Assembly: GCF_947507565.1 (NCBI RefSeq)
Contig: NC_089187.1
Span: 1,798,001 to 1,862,000 of the forward strand
DNA: 64,000 nucleotides
From: Oscarella lobularis
Lineage: Eukaryota > Porifera > Homoscleromorpha > Homosclerophorida > Oscarellidae
Direction: 5' to 3'
Numbering within the stretch: position 1 is the stretch's first letter; every line of letters begins with the position of its first letter. The notes beneath the pieces were generated by a model, which was given only the letters and a program-made list of their open reading frames with translations, did not search any database and was not told the DNA's origin. The translations under genes were made by a program, and so were the position numbers. Positions 33,756 through 44,946 of this stretch are shown here, piece by piece.

Positions 33756-36496
33756 CTAACATAGTAAGCATACTTTTAGTGAGCAACCTATAAAGTCTTT
33801 TGTTAGACGAACCTCAACTTCTCCTGCTTTTGATTTAAATCTTTCCTGACTCGAATGCAGCTGCCTTTCTGAAACCAGAGCAACTTCGAATCCATCTCTC
33901 TCATAGCATTGGTAACTGCTTCTCCTGCAGAAATCAATCAGGTAATTAGGCGGAAAGGAAGAACAGGTGGTCAAAAATTCGTAATCGTTTTCTGCTCGTC
34001 CTAGCGTCTTTGTCTTTTCAATGATCAAATCATCTTCAGTTTTCTTCGTGTATGGTGAGTCTAGCACCGCTACAAGATAAAAAATGCTACAAAGATTCCC
34101 TCAAAATAATTGCTAATACCGGCTGAAATGATGAGCCTACAATCACCGCCAACGTCCGGCATGGGGATGTTAACGGTGCATTCTGGAAATTTGCGTGCAC
34201 AAAAGTAGCCGTCGCCTGCTTTACGAAAATCTCCTAGATCAACGTCCTCTTCTTTCTGCTCTGGTTTGTAAACAACGCAACTGCGCACATTGCACGACGG
34301 AGTAATGACCGTGACGTAATAGCGGTCAAACTCGCGTGACTTGGACCGAAAACGTTTCTCAACCATTCTCCGGACTTTCTTTAGGTGAACAAATTCCGAC
34401 CGCGATCCTGCGTTTAGTTTGTCTTCTGCTTCTTTTGACGAAAACTTGGTTTCTTTCACTGCAATTTTGATGAATCAAATATTTAATATGAATTGATAAA
34501 GCGTTTTACGATTGATCTTGATTTGGCCAATGCGAACCAGGCAGTCAATTTGAAACTTTCGAGCTTCTGGATTATCTAATTCTCTTTGCTTCAAACCAAG
34601 CAGAAATTTTTTCAAGTATTCATTCAAACGATTCCAGTTTGGCTGTTTATGATGATCTTTCATGCTTAACTGAAGATTTTGAATCAGTTTTTGCAAATTA
34701 ACAACGGAGCGATTACCGGTGCTTTTGTTTGTAGACGAGACTCGTGCACTGTTAGTTGGGCGTCGGCTTGCTCAGCGCAAATGACATACTCTATATCTCT
34801 TTTGAACAATGCCAAGCACCTTCTATGATCCTGAATAATCAGTAAATAACAGCGACTCTTTCATTAGGGTTGAGTTATTTAGTCTTACCACCCTGTCCAT
34901 CATAATCTCTCTTGCGGCTGTTTCAGCATTTGAATTCTTCTCGGTTTTTTGTTTAATGTGAAATCCTTTTCCTTCTATAATTTCAATGGTGGTGTTTGAT
35001 TTCTTCATTGTTGCTTTAAGTGTTTTTCTTTTAGATCCAATAATCAAACCGAAATACTCTTTAGGCACTTGAACAAAAAATTCAGAACGAGGTTTCAAAT
35101 TCTGCAAAGAATGGCTGAGCATGAATCAGATAAACGTGTTAATTGTGTAAATTACAAGAGAATTAAATGAATTGACCGAGGCTCCAAGTTTCTTATTGGA
35201 ATCGGTTAGTATTGAGAGTCTCTTCACAGAACCGAATACATCTACCTGAAAATTACGCAGTATACGAGTGTATACATCTATGTGATCTTTCTGGAAATGA
35301 CGGCCAAAATCAGTTTACCTTGAGTGCAGGTGCAGTGACGTTGTCACTGTCTTCTATTTTGCGAGCAGCTTTTTGTATTTTGCCAAATTCATCGTCTGCG
35401 TCGTCTAAAACCGCTTGAATCAGCTTCAAATTACTTTTAACTAGAAGTTGCACGGATCGGAGTCGTCTTCTGTTAGACTCGGTTCGTCTCATCAGATCTC
35501 TAGCCGCCTGAAATTCCAGGTAGAAATGATCCGACTCTGAGTCTGAGTCCAAGGCTCTAGCAGAAGACGTCATTCGATCCGTTGCTAATTAGTAGTTATT
35601 TGTAGCTCTCACTTGCCAAAAAGACGCTTGCTGAATTCTCGCTTTGAGTCGTAAAAACGACTATGAAAAATTTCAAATAGTCCGTGTGGACCGTCAATCC
35701 TTATAATAACGTTATCATCGACGGTGCAAAGAAAATCAATGTTGCTTTGAGCGTCCAAAGCTGCCACGAAGCAAATAAATCCATCGCCTGGTACAGTTAC
35801 TGATAAAATGCATGAGCCGTCAGAAACAACGATTTCAACCTGGTCTTCAGGAATGCGCATTACTGCTGATAGTTCCCGAACAATACGTTGGCGATGTGGC
35901 TCAAATACTTGGCGATTTCTTAAATTGGGAAAGACTATTCTGAAAACCACCATCTCTCCAATAGCAATGCCAGAAGGAGCAGCATCAGATCTGTACAATT
36001 TTTTCGGATATGTTTCGTCGACTTTAGCTCGTTTGTGATACACTTTTAAAAACGCCTTTTTTATCAGGCTCCGAAAGCTGTGCCTGTGCCTTTTATACAC
36101 GCGTTTATACTTTTTCAGCACGGAAACAGTTAGGATGGTCCGTCCTTCCGCTCCATCATGGTCGCTGTCAGAGTCAGAGTCAGAGTCAGAGTCCCTCCTT
36201 GAAGCTTGCTCAAGATCTTTAGTAAGCTCATTGTGTAGCTCTTTTGCTCCTTCTACTTTTGGCAGAAGGGCAAGAAACGTGTCAAATTTAGTACCAATTT
36301 TGAGGGCGAGGAGCAATGTTCTGGCTGCGTCCTGTGGAGGAGATGATCTCATCGCCTCATATTGGCTAGAACTCAACACGTCTTCCTCAAACAGCTTATC
36401 TAAAATTACTCTATCTTTTATCAGTTCGGCTGTATAAGCAACTGCGACGCAGAATTTTGGCTTCAACTGTTTCTCCCACAGCCGTAACGACGCCAT
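33756..36496 (-). CDS. CARD / KH-domain protein
   Basis: Eight exons (36496-35617, 35584-35319, 35245-35177, 35101-34889, 34830-34717, 34669-34510, 34458-34120, 34069-33756) join to 784 residues. Residues 1-95 form a CARD (LDKLFEEDVLSSSQYEAM, then FDTFLALLP). An acidic Asp-Ser repeat follows, then about 170 residues of an unrecognised basic-to-globular domain (begins after TILTVSVLKKYKRV). A KH domain comes after (VQVPKEYFGLIIGSKRKTLK), with its GxxG loop changed to GSKR. The remaining 310 residues are unassigned. CARD plus an RNA- or ssDNA-binding KH suggests nucleic-acid sensing coupled to CARD signalling; this is inference. The first join needs a GC donor and a 32-bp intron, the weakest step. 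The start is the first ATG in frame. A decayed inverted copy lies at 37318-38455. Confidence 0.75.
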
Positions 36497-36582
36497 ATGA
36501 TATCGCTCGTACTCAACTGTGCCAGCTCTAACGTATGAGGACTGATGCCAATGATGGTGGCGCGAGTACAACGATAAGGTAG

Positions 36583-36639
36583 CCTTTCTCTGTGTCCCGT
36601 CCTTTCGCTGGGGACCGTTATACGGGACACAGAGAAAGG
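36583..36639. repeat. Inverted repeat, 18-bp perfect arms
   Basis: CCTTTCTCTGTGTCCCGT (36583-36600) and its exact reverse complement (36622-36639) flank a 21-bp loop. It lies about 90 bp upstream of the CARD/KH start codon, so it would be in the promoter or 5' leader and could form a stem in RNA. Confidence 0.8.
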
Positions 36640-36757
36640 TCTGGTACGAGGCTAATGAAGTTTGGCAGTGTCACAAAGAATCCAAATTCGCAATTGTTAG
36701 TATCCGTGGTTACTGTAGTTAGAGAAACAATATCACCTAGGTCACAAGAAGAGTGAA

Positions 36758-36792
36758 GGAAAAATGACATCTTTGAAAGATGTCATTTTTCC
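36758..36792. repeat. 35-bp near-perfect palindrome
   Basis: Arms GGAAAAATGACATCTTT and its reverse complement are separated by a single base. Possibly a regulatory dyad between the divergent copies or a tiny transposon remnant. Confidence 0.8.
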
Positions 36793-37317
36793 AAATTTCC
36801 CTACATGCTATATCCTTTTTATCTTTGTCTTAAAGTAAATTCACGATAAATAACAAGCAGTATCGTGTATGTGAACGTTTTGGCATACAGAGTCAACTGT
36901 TTTTGACGCTGATTGTACAAATCCTACATTTCTTTAATTTTTAATTTACTTGGTGTATGTCTAATTTTATTGCGAATAGAATACCGTCTAGTTCTTAATT
37001 GTATAACCATAACACTGATGCCAGACAGCTGAAAACCTGTACATTCATTTCAACATCAATTGGATTAGTCGAGGCACGTGATCCGTAGATCGACGTTTGT
37101 TGTCGATTTGCTTTCGGGATTGTTTCTCCGCTCACTCTTTACGCAGAAAGGTTAGCACTTATAGTAGACGTTTTTGTCTGGCAACATTTGGTGACGCGGG
37201 TCCCTTTGGGCGAAAGTCTTTTCACTTGTACACTTACCTACTTGTACCTACATATTGTTGCACTCCCTCCCATCATCAGTACTTATGCGTTAGATCCGGC
37301 ACAGTTTAGCACGGGCG

Positions 37318-38455
37318 ATGGCGTCGTCACGGTCGTGGGAGGGAGAAGCGGTTGAGGCCAAAATTCGACATCGCCGTTTCTCATACAGCGAAACTGATAG
37401 AAGATGGAACAATTTTAGATATTCTGCTTGCTAAAAACGTATTGTCTTCTTGCCAATATGAAAAGCGGAGGTCATCTATTCCACAGGAAGCAGCCAGAGC
37501 ATTGCTCCTCGATCTCAAAATTGGCACCAAATTTGACACTTTTCTCGCCATTCTACCTGACGTAGAAGGAGCAGAAGAGCTACTCAGCGAGCTTACTGAA
37601 GGGCTAGCGCCTTCAAGAAGTGACTCTGACTCTGATCGAGTCTGATATGACTCTGACCATGATGAAAAGGAAGGACGGACCATCTTAACTGTTTCCGTGC
37701 TGAAAAAGTATATACGAACGTGTGTATAAAAAGCACAGGCACAGCTTTCGGAGCACAATAAAAAAGGCGTTCTTAAAAGTGTATCACAAACGAGTGAAAG
37801 TGGACGAAACGTATCCAAAGAAATTGTACAGATCTGATTCTGACATAGCTATCACAGACACAGTGGTTTTCAGAATAGTTTTTCCCAATTTAAGAAATCG
37901 CCGAGTATTTGAGCCCCATCGCCAAAGCACCGTTCGGGAGGTAGCTGGAGTGATGCGCATTCCTGAAGACCAGGTTGAAATCTTTGTTTCTGACGGCTCG
38001 TGCATTTTATTAATAACTGTACCGGGCAATGGATTCATTTGCTTTGTGGCAGCTCTAGAGCTTTCTAGCAACCTTTCTTTTCTTTGCGGCGTCGATGATA
38101 AATTCATTGTAAGAACTTCCAGACGGACTATTTGAAATATACGAATCAACGCGAGCATTAGCCAAGCGTCATTCTTGCAAGTGAGAGATACAAAATAGAA
38201 AATTACTGCTTGCTAAGGAATCGAATGGCAACGCTTTCTACTAGAGCCTTGGAAGCAGAGTCAGATCACTGTTGCCTTCCATTTCAGGCGGCTAGAGATC
38301 TGGAGAAGCAAACCAAGTCTAATAGGACACAAATCCGATCTGTGCAAGGGAAAAGTAAATTGAAGTGGAATCAAGCGGTATTGGGCGACGCAGACGATGA
38401 CTTTGAGGAAATTCGAAAAATTGTTCGCGAAATTGAAGACAGTGATATTATATGA
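37318..38455 (+). pseudogene. Inverted, decayed copy of the CARD gene 5' half
   Basis: Read on the plus strand this matches the first two exons of the minus-strand CARD/KH gene: ATG GCG TCG start, CARD (LLAKNVLSSCQYEKR), Asp-Ser run, central domain (FLKVYHKRVKVDETYPKK) and the exon-2 segment (STRALEAESDHC to EDSDII). It has a 4-bp insertion after codon 8, a TGA within the Asp-Ser run (about 37643), a second frame change near 37712 and a TGA/TAG-rich end. The KH part is absent. The two copies face away from a spacer of about 0.8 kb, forming a large inverted repeat. Confidence 0.85.
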
Positions 38456-38460
38456 AAGTT

Positions 38461-38935
38461 CTCCTTTGCCAAAGCAATTTCACAATTCTACGCTATGATG
38501 TGCAAATCGTTACTATTTTACACTTTTTCATTCAACTTCGATGTACAAAAGCAATGGGTCTAAGAAAATTTGGAACTCTCTTTTAACTACAGTTGCTTGG
38601 GACACATCGACTTCGGAAAAGTCTCTGTTTTTAGCAAAAATGAAGCCATAATCCGCAAGCTAGCTGTAGACTTTGCCATTTTGTGGAGTCACGTGATGTT
38701 TGAAAACGCCTGCGAAGGGGAATCAAATAAGGTGCCCTTATATAGTAGGCATAGTATTGATTGCCTAAACGTGACGTTAGAAACCTTGTCGCCGTATTTC
38801 AGTCCCTCGTTTGCTGCACATCAAGTAATTCTACTTGGTGACAAGCCCAATAAACCGAGTTGGGGATTTGCGCAATGCAAATTCTCTACTTGGGGAAAAT
38901 CCCTGGCGTCAATGAGTACATTGAGCAGAGGATAA
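38461..38935 (+). pseudogene. Partial tandem copy of the MOV10-like gene 5' region
   Basis: Follows 39417-39850 of the intact gene: the end of exon 1 (gccaaagcaat...), the short intron and the beta-rich start of exon 2 (GHIDFGKVSVFSKNEAIIR versus [19 protein letters not shown]). The copy lacks an intact frame after about 50 codons and has no helicase part. It lies just upstream of the intact gene. Confidence 0.75.
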
Positions 38936-39040
38936 TTGTATGCATTGAGTAAATTCTAGGTGTAAAGGTCAATGTTTGGGAAGCTTCGCCGTTGTGCGCG
39001 TTTGTTTCGTACGCGAGAACTGCATTTCAGAGTGTGAGCT

Positions 39041-42000
39041 ATGCCGAATCGTGACCGTTATTTTGAAAGGATGATGAAGGAATCCAAGCGCGATCAACTG
39101 GAAGCAGAAGCGAAGCTTTTTCACGACTTTCTCTTGCAGTCGGAGGCTCTTCCTCTTGGACGCAGCGTCCCGCGTGCAAAACTGACGAAACTATTTAAGA
39201 AATTTTGCTCTTCGCGTTACTTGGAACCAGAAATGACGTTTGAAAAATACGTCTTAGTTATGGTTCATTTTGTAGGAGGCCTCAAAGTACGCGGAAAGTT
39301 TTCATCCTTCAAAATTTGCCCCTGGCCTCCGAGCATGGCCCATGAAGAACTGGTCGATCACTACTTAGAGAAAAGAGAAAAGTGCTCTGGATCTTACAAA
39401 ACGCTGATAAGCTCACTCCTACGCCAAAGCAATGACAAAATTCTACGGTATGATGTACAAATCTCAGTTATGTTACATGGTACTTTTATCTGTTTGCAAA
39501 TATTCTAGAAAAGCAATGGCTCTAAAAAAGTTTGATGTTGAACTGTCTTTTGACTACGGTGATTTGGGAAGCATCGACTTTGGAAAAGTCCCTATTTCTA
39601 GCAAGAAGGAAGCCGTAATCCGCATTATGAATACGTCCGACGAACATGCAGTTAGGCTACTGAATTGTATCACCACCAACGCAGCTGGGGCGTTTACTCT
39701 CGAGACGGACTTGAAAATTGGAACAGATGAAGGCAGTGTAGAAATTGAGGCTCAAGGACAGTACTCGGTATCATTAGTATTTTCTCCTACTTCCGTCAGC
39801 GTACACGCAACCCAGGTAGTCTTTGAGCTACGTGACAGTCAGTTTGGAAGAAATTTCGATATGCTCTGCTACGCAAGGGGAAGCGTTTCAAGTTTTGAAA
39901 TGGTTTTCTCACAAGTATTTGTACCCAGAACGCCACTTCGGCGGCCTCGCGGCCAATTTGAAATTATCCATGGTATTAAACCACCGAGGTGAATTAATTT
40001 TATGGAGCTCTTTCAGACTTTTTAATTGTAGGGTTTTTATTTTATTTCATAGACCCGACCACGCCCTTCCTTTGAGCTATTTGGGAGAGTACAAAATTCC
40101 AAAGCGTTTTAATGAGCATATCTCTCACGGCAGACCAAAAGAATAGTTTGAGAAATTGCTTACGAAAACACTAGGTGCAGTTAACTATAGGGAAAAACTG
40201 CAAAGTCTGCTCTGGGCTGAAGAGCGACAGATGCATATTGACATAAAAAAATATGACAGAAAGGAGAGAATGGAATTAGTCGACAGAGGTCTTTTCAAAC
40301 TAGAGGTTGAATTTTGTACATTTAATTTCGAGGTTTTTGCAGACCTTTTACTTTGCTTTAGGTCAAGGGTCTTGCAGAAAATCGTCCGTCATTAGTCAGA
40401 GGCGATCACATTACTGTCATTGTTGAAGGATCGCAGAGACGATACGTCGGGTACGTTCATGACGTGGATCTGGAGCACGTGAAACTGAAATTTCACGGCA
40501 GGTATAATAATTAGATCTAATTAATTGTTAATTTGATCGCCGCATGCAACTTTCTTTAGCTTTCAAGACAGGGAGTTCCTTTCAGGAAAAAGATTTTATA
40601 TTACGTTCTCGTTTCATCGTGTTCCAATGAGAGTGATGCACAAAGCTGTCTGCAATTCTAACCATATCCTTCCGACCGTGCTCTTTCCCAAAGCTGTTAT
40701 GGAGTCGTTTCAGGTACAAAGGATAGAACGGTAAGAAGATCGGTTTCTATAGTACACATTCTGCGGTATAAAAGTATTGATTATGCCAGTTTTTATGACA
40801 AAGAATTGGAGTCCAACGCAGAACAGAGAAAAGCCGTCGAAAACATCGTCAGTGGAACGTCACGATCGGCTCCGTATATCATCTTCGGTCCTCCGGGTAC
40901 AGGAAAAACAAAAACTACCGTGGAAACCATCAAGCAGGTTATGAGCAATTTATTGGTGTGATGCAACTAATTCTAACATGTACGGCCCGGCGCGCAGGTT
41001 TTACAAAAAGTCCTTACGTCAGAGTCTTGGCCTGTGCACCATCAAACAGCGCAGCTGATCTCATCTGTGAAAACGTCTTGAATCACGTTGACGTTCGACA
41101 CGTGTTTCGTATGAACGCTGAAGGAAGGAAAAAATTAGGAATGTCTAAAAAAGTTATGGTAAGTTGAGCTATGACGCATTTTTTGCAAGTGAACAAGCTC
41201 TACTCAAGGAAGTATCTTGTTATGACTACTACACAAGCTCTTTCAAATTTCCTGGCAAACAAGAACTGAGTAGCCACAGGGTTATTACCACTACCCTTGT
41301 CACAGCTGGCAGGTTAGGAAAAAAATTTGTTTGGGCTATACATTATTTCAAATACAATCGATTAATGGGTAGATTCGTCTCTGCAAAAATTGGAGAAACA
41401 TTTTTCTCTCACATCTTCATTGACGAGGCCGGCTATGCAACCGAACCAGAGACTTTGATACCTTTATTAGGTCTACTAAACGACAGCAGTCAGCTTGTCT
41501 TAGCTGGGGATCCTAAGCAACTCGGGCCCATTCTCAGATCAGCTATTGCTACGACGTATGGTTTGCAGTTGTCGCTGTTGGAACGTCTCATGACTACGAA
41601 GTCTCTTCCTTACATCCGAAAAGAAGAACGTCCTCATTACAATGATCGACTCGTAACAATGCTTGTCAACAACTACAGATCGTATCCTGAAATCATCTTG
41701 GTTTCCAACGAGCTGTTTTACAACAATGAGCTAAAATGTAGAGCAGATGAAAGAGTTCGATCCTGCTTTTGCAAATGGAAGCATTTACCTAAAAAGGACT
41801 TTCCTGTTGTCTTTGATGACGTAATCGGAAAAGACATGAGGAAAGCCGACAGTCCTTCTTTTTATAATCCCGCTGAGATTATTAAAATTGTCGAGTGGGT
41901 CGATCGCCTTCTGAATGACGCTAAAGGAATCGGTGTAAGGGCAGAGGACATTGGAATTATTTCTCCTTACAGAAAACAGGCAAATCTTTTCACGTACAAA

Positions 42001-42586
42001 ATTAGTGGCTTTAATGGTTTTATAGGTTCAAGAAACAAGAATTGAAATTCGAAAAAAGCTTGGACTGCGAGATGAAATCAAAGTTGGAACAGTTGAAGAA
42101 TTTCAGGGTCAGGAGAGGCTTGTTATAATTATTTCGACGGTAAGAAGCGATGAAAAATATCTCGATGACGACGCCTACTTTAAACTCGGCTTTGTCAAAA
42201 GTCCCAAGGTAAGCCAAATTTTTTCACGTCTCATCTCAAGTGCATTTCGTGTGATGTTAGAGATTTAATGTTGCAATTACTAGAGCCAAGGCGCTACTCA
42301 TCGTCGTTGGCAATCCGTTCTTGCTGAAGTTCGACAATTCCTGGAACAGGTGATAGCATTCTTTATTTAAAAGTGCAAATTTTAATTAATGCAATTTTTT
42401 AGGTTTATGACACACGTGTTTGAGAGAGGAGGCTTTTGTGGCAACACTGACTTCCTTCCTTCTCCCGACTTTGAGTGTCCCGACAGCGACGATCACAACG
42501 ATGCTATTGCCCAAGGGGCGATAAATGAAGACGAAGGATCGGCGTTCAGTCAGCAAATCGATCTTCCGTGGAAAAGTGACAAATGA
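39041..42586 (+). CDS. MOV10-like superfamily 1 RNA helicase (two frame problems)
   Basis: Twelve exons: 39041-39447, 39509-39988, 40053-40305, 40362-40501, 40560-40730, 40790-40937, 40998-41158, 41209-41312, 41373-41979, 42026-42208, 42261-42349, 42403-42586. Helicase motifs: Walker [24 protein letters not shown] ([11 protein letters not shown]), [27 protein letters not shown] and [19 protein letters not shown]. The N-terminal part matches the MOV10/Armitage family, 5'-3' helicases of RNA silencing and antiviral or transposon control. Two problems: an in-frame TAG at 40144-40146 and one base missing in the A5 run 41005-41009 (VLQK then SPYVRVLAC). Total exon length is one short of a multiple of three, exactly explaining the second. 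The intron after 41979 has a GC donor (CAG then gcaaat). About 975 residues if repaired. Confidence 0.85.
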
Positions 42587-42734
42587 TAAATTATAAGGTA
42601 CTACATGTACTGTATGTACTGTATGCTGCTTGTTTGTGCATGGGCTTGTCTGTAGCTGCGATAATTGCGTGTTTTACGTTTATTTTTTGTGTTAGCCTGT
42701 ACTGTAGAACGTTCAAAATGTATGCATGTAGGCT

Positions 42735-42766
42735 CAGCTGCGCGGCAGCTGCGCGGCAGCTGCGCG
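42735..42766. repeat. Three-copy 11-bp minisatellite
   Basis: CAGCTGCGCGG is repeated nearly three times in tandem; each unit contains a CAGCTG E-box core. Lies in the intergenic region after the helicase gene. Confidence 0.8.
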
Positions 42767-42848
42767 CCTTTCGTAAACGTTCCCGGACTAGGACTTTCAT
42801 GGCTTCGTACGCCAGTACGCCGTTCACCTCTTGACTGCATCGTGGCAG

Positions 42849-43650
42849 GAATTGTTATGGACTAGTTCATCGGCTGCAGGAGGAGTGCGTCGCGTCAAAA
42901 CAGACTTCGGAAGCGCGTGCCGCTGCCGAAGTGCTCTTCAGTGGATGGTAAGGTTTTTTCCGTGAAAAGTAGTAGATGATTTTGTTTTGGAAGGTCTGAA
43001 AAGCGTCCTACGGCGGCTCATATAGGAAATATTGTAGTATACGACCCCAGACCGCGTTATGCGGTGCTGGCACCGTCTTCGATTCTTCCGGTCGGCCATC
43101 TTGGTTTTGGTACGTCACATCATACCTTTGGCCCCGTATTATGAGGTGCTCGGTTCCTATATAGAGGCGACGACCGCATAACGCGGTCTGGGGTCGTATA
43201 CTACAATATTTCCGCTCATATATAGCTCATGATGACGATACAGGTTTGGGGGGCCCCCGAAAGGGATCCCACTTTTCTTCGAATATCTGATTCTTTTTCT
43301 AAAGACGCGCAAGTTTCCCGCCGACGAAATTGCCACATGAAAACGAATCGAAAAGCGGGAGAGAAGAGAAACAAAAGCAATTGGCCGATCTAGATCGAAT
43401 TCTAGCGAAGGCGAAGGAAGCTCGCACCACGGATTCTAGAATCCCTTCTCGCACCGTACGAATCACAGAGGTGAAATAACACACGACGAGTTAGCCGAGT
43501 GCGATTGGCAGATTGTCTCACACTTTATTTTGTCAGCAAAGGAAACGTCTGAAGGACGCTTACATGCCAGAAAAGAAGTCAGCGGTGAAAAAAGCAGAAA
43601 GGCACACGAGCCTCCTTGCAGCTGCAAACGAAGAGAGCGATAAGGCCTAA
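42849..43650 (+). CDS. Small charged, coiled-coil-like protein, 3' exons
   Basis: Two terminal exons are convincing: 43305-43470 and 43537-43650 (TAA), joined in phase 0 at a gtgaaa donor. They encode a highly charged helical peptide (KQKQLADLDRILAKAKEAR, then RKRLKDAYMPEKK, ending ANEESDKA). An upstream exon 42849-42947 (HRLQEECVASKQTSEARAAA, donor gtaagg) has the same character, but the simplest join creates a stop, so the real acceptor or first exon is unresolved. If joined, the intron holds the 189-bp transposon at 43025-43213. No domain is recognised; basic nucleolar or scaffold proteins look like this. Confidence 0.5.
43025..43213. mobile_element. MITE with 41-bp inverted repeats and 9-bp target duplication
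   Basis: The ends are a perfect 41-bp inverted repeat starting GGAAATATTGTAGTATACGA (43025-43065 and 43173-43213). The nine bases GCTCATATA occur directly on both sides (43016-43024 and 43214-43222), a perfect target-site duplication. The total length is 189 bp and nothing is encoded. Long perfect TIRs with 9-bp duplications are typical of Mutator-like non-autonomous elements. Perfect ends suggest recent insertion. Confidence 0.92.
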
Positions 43651-44946
43651 GAAGTCATGTCCCGCCGTTCTTACGGAGTCCACTGAGGCGGAAGGGACCA
43701 CAGCACAGCATGATAGAAAAACTGTTGTGAACCAAGAGGCGGACGCGGATTTGCTGATCCATATATGGTGAATTGGGGGCTTGTCGTTCTTGCTCTAGTT
43801 TATCTGGTTCAAATGTTTTGTAGGAAAGAAATAAAGATACCAGGCAAGTATCGAAAAACCATTTCTGTCAATCGAAGGCGAGCAAATATTAATATACTTC
43901 TCAGTTTTTGATCTTATTAATTAATAGGCTTACCTGTCAGCTTGATGAAGAGTTTTCTGGTTCACGTGACGGAGCGCCATTCATCAGTCAACTAGAACAG
44001 ACAGTAATAACGCAACAAGATTTTAGTTGTGGGTGAGCCGTCTCTTGATTAGTTTTCTCTCGCTGATCACCGTTCTATATTCTGATCTTTGTGCACTTGG
44101 AACCGGCGTCTCCTTCTGTATTGACTTACAGTGGCGTTGAGGTTCAAAAAGGGTTCATTTGGTAAACGAGTGTTTACACTTTTATTCTAGGATCTTGTGA
44201 AGTTCTCCGTATTTCTGTTTCAGATCAGGCTCGAACGTCTCCAAAGAGAAGTCAATAAGGGGCTCTCATTTAGTGGTCTTAGTTTATCTAGTAGGATCGA
44301 TTGCCTAAAATTTTAGATGGCAGTCGAAGTCGTGTCACTCATTTTAGAGGCCAAGGAGAGGTAAAGTAAATATCTATGTCATGCTGGCTCATGTTCAAAT
44401 TGCTGTTTAGAATGTATCCTCAGCTTTACAATGCAGCGTCGTTTATCTTGCAACCTCACACTGTTCGGCAGTTTCAAAGACATCCACCACCACAGTTAGT
44501 GTAGTCAGGGAAACAATGTCACCTTGGGGCGAGCGAAATCGTCCATCCTGTTCATCCTACTGGCCGCTTTCCTCTCTTCCCTCTCATGCCTTTGCTCTAA
44601 GTGGGCTCGTCAATCTTGAAGCTGTTGGTCCGCTGCGTTATTTGACTGTTTACTAATGCAGTAAGGGAAATTGTATTGCCAGGCACGACTACAGTCTAAC
44701 CACAAAAGCTCTGCAAGAAATGAAGTCTGAGTAAAAAAGCCATGTCAACAGACATAAAACAGTCACGTAGTTATGTCTCAAGATCAAGAAGCCTTCTATT
44801 TAGCTAAGAGCTGCCTGAATTTATTAGTTCAAGCATTTCTCCATCATTTTCGTTTTCATTGCTATCGTTTTCACGTTGTGCCGATCTACAGCAGGTCAGG
44901 CGCCTGCCTCCGCAAAGAAGTTTTCCGATTTTGATCAAGGCTATAA
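43651..44946. other. Intergenic, about 1.3 kb
   Basis: No supported gene. A segment at about 44460-44530 shares words with 36690-36750 (for example agggaaacaatgtcacct versus agagaaacaatatcacct), suggesting a diverged repeat. Confidence 0.4.

Larger units (their letters stand above)
36497..37317. other. Spacer between the inverted CARD-gene copies
   Basis: Holds an 18-bp-arm hairpin (36583-36639), a 35-bp palindrome (36758-36792) and, at about 37005-37045, a short stretch similar to coding sequence of the LRR/multi-membrane gene at 46.11 kb. No complete gene. Confidence 0.5.

Noticed and set aside
35808-36437. Plus-strand frames opposite the CARD exon
   Set aside because: They are antisense shadows; the minus-strand frame has clear CARD and paralog support.
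42583-42865. Overlapping hydrophobic frames after the helicase gene
   Set aside because: They arise from a GC minisatellite and hydrophobic-looking AT/GT-rich sequence, with no motif or splice context.
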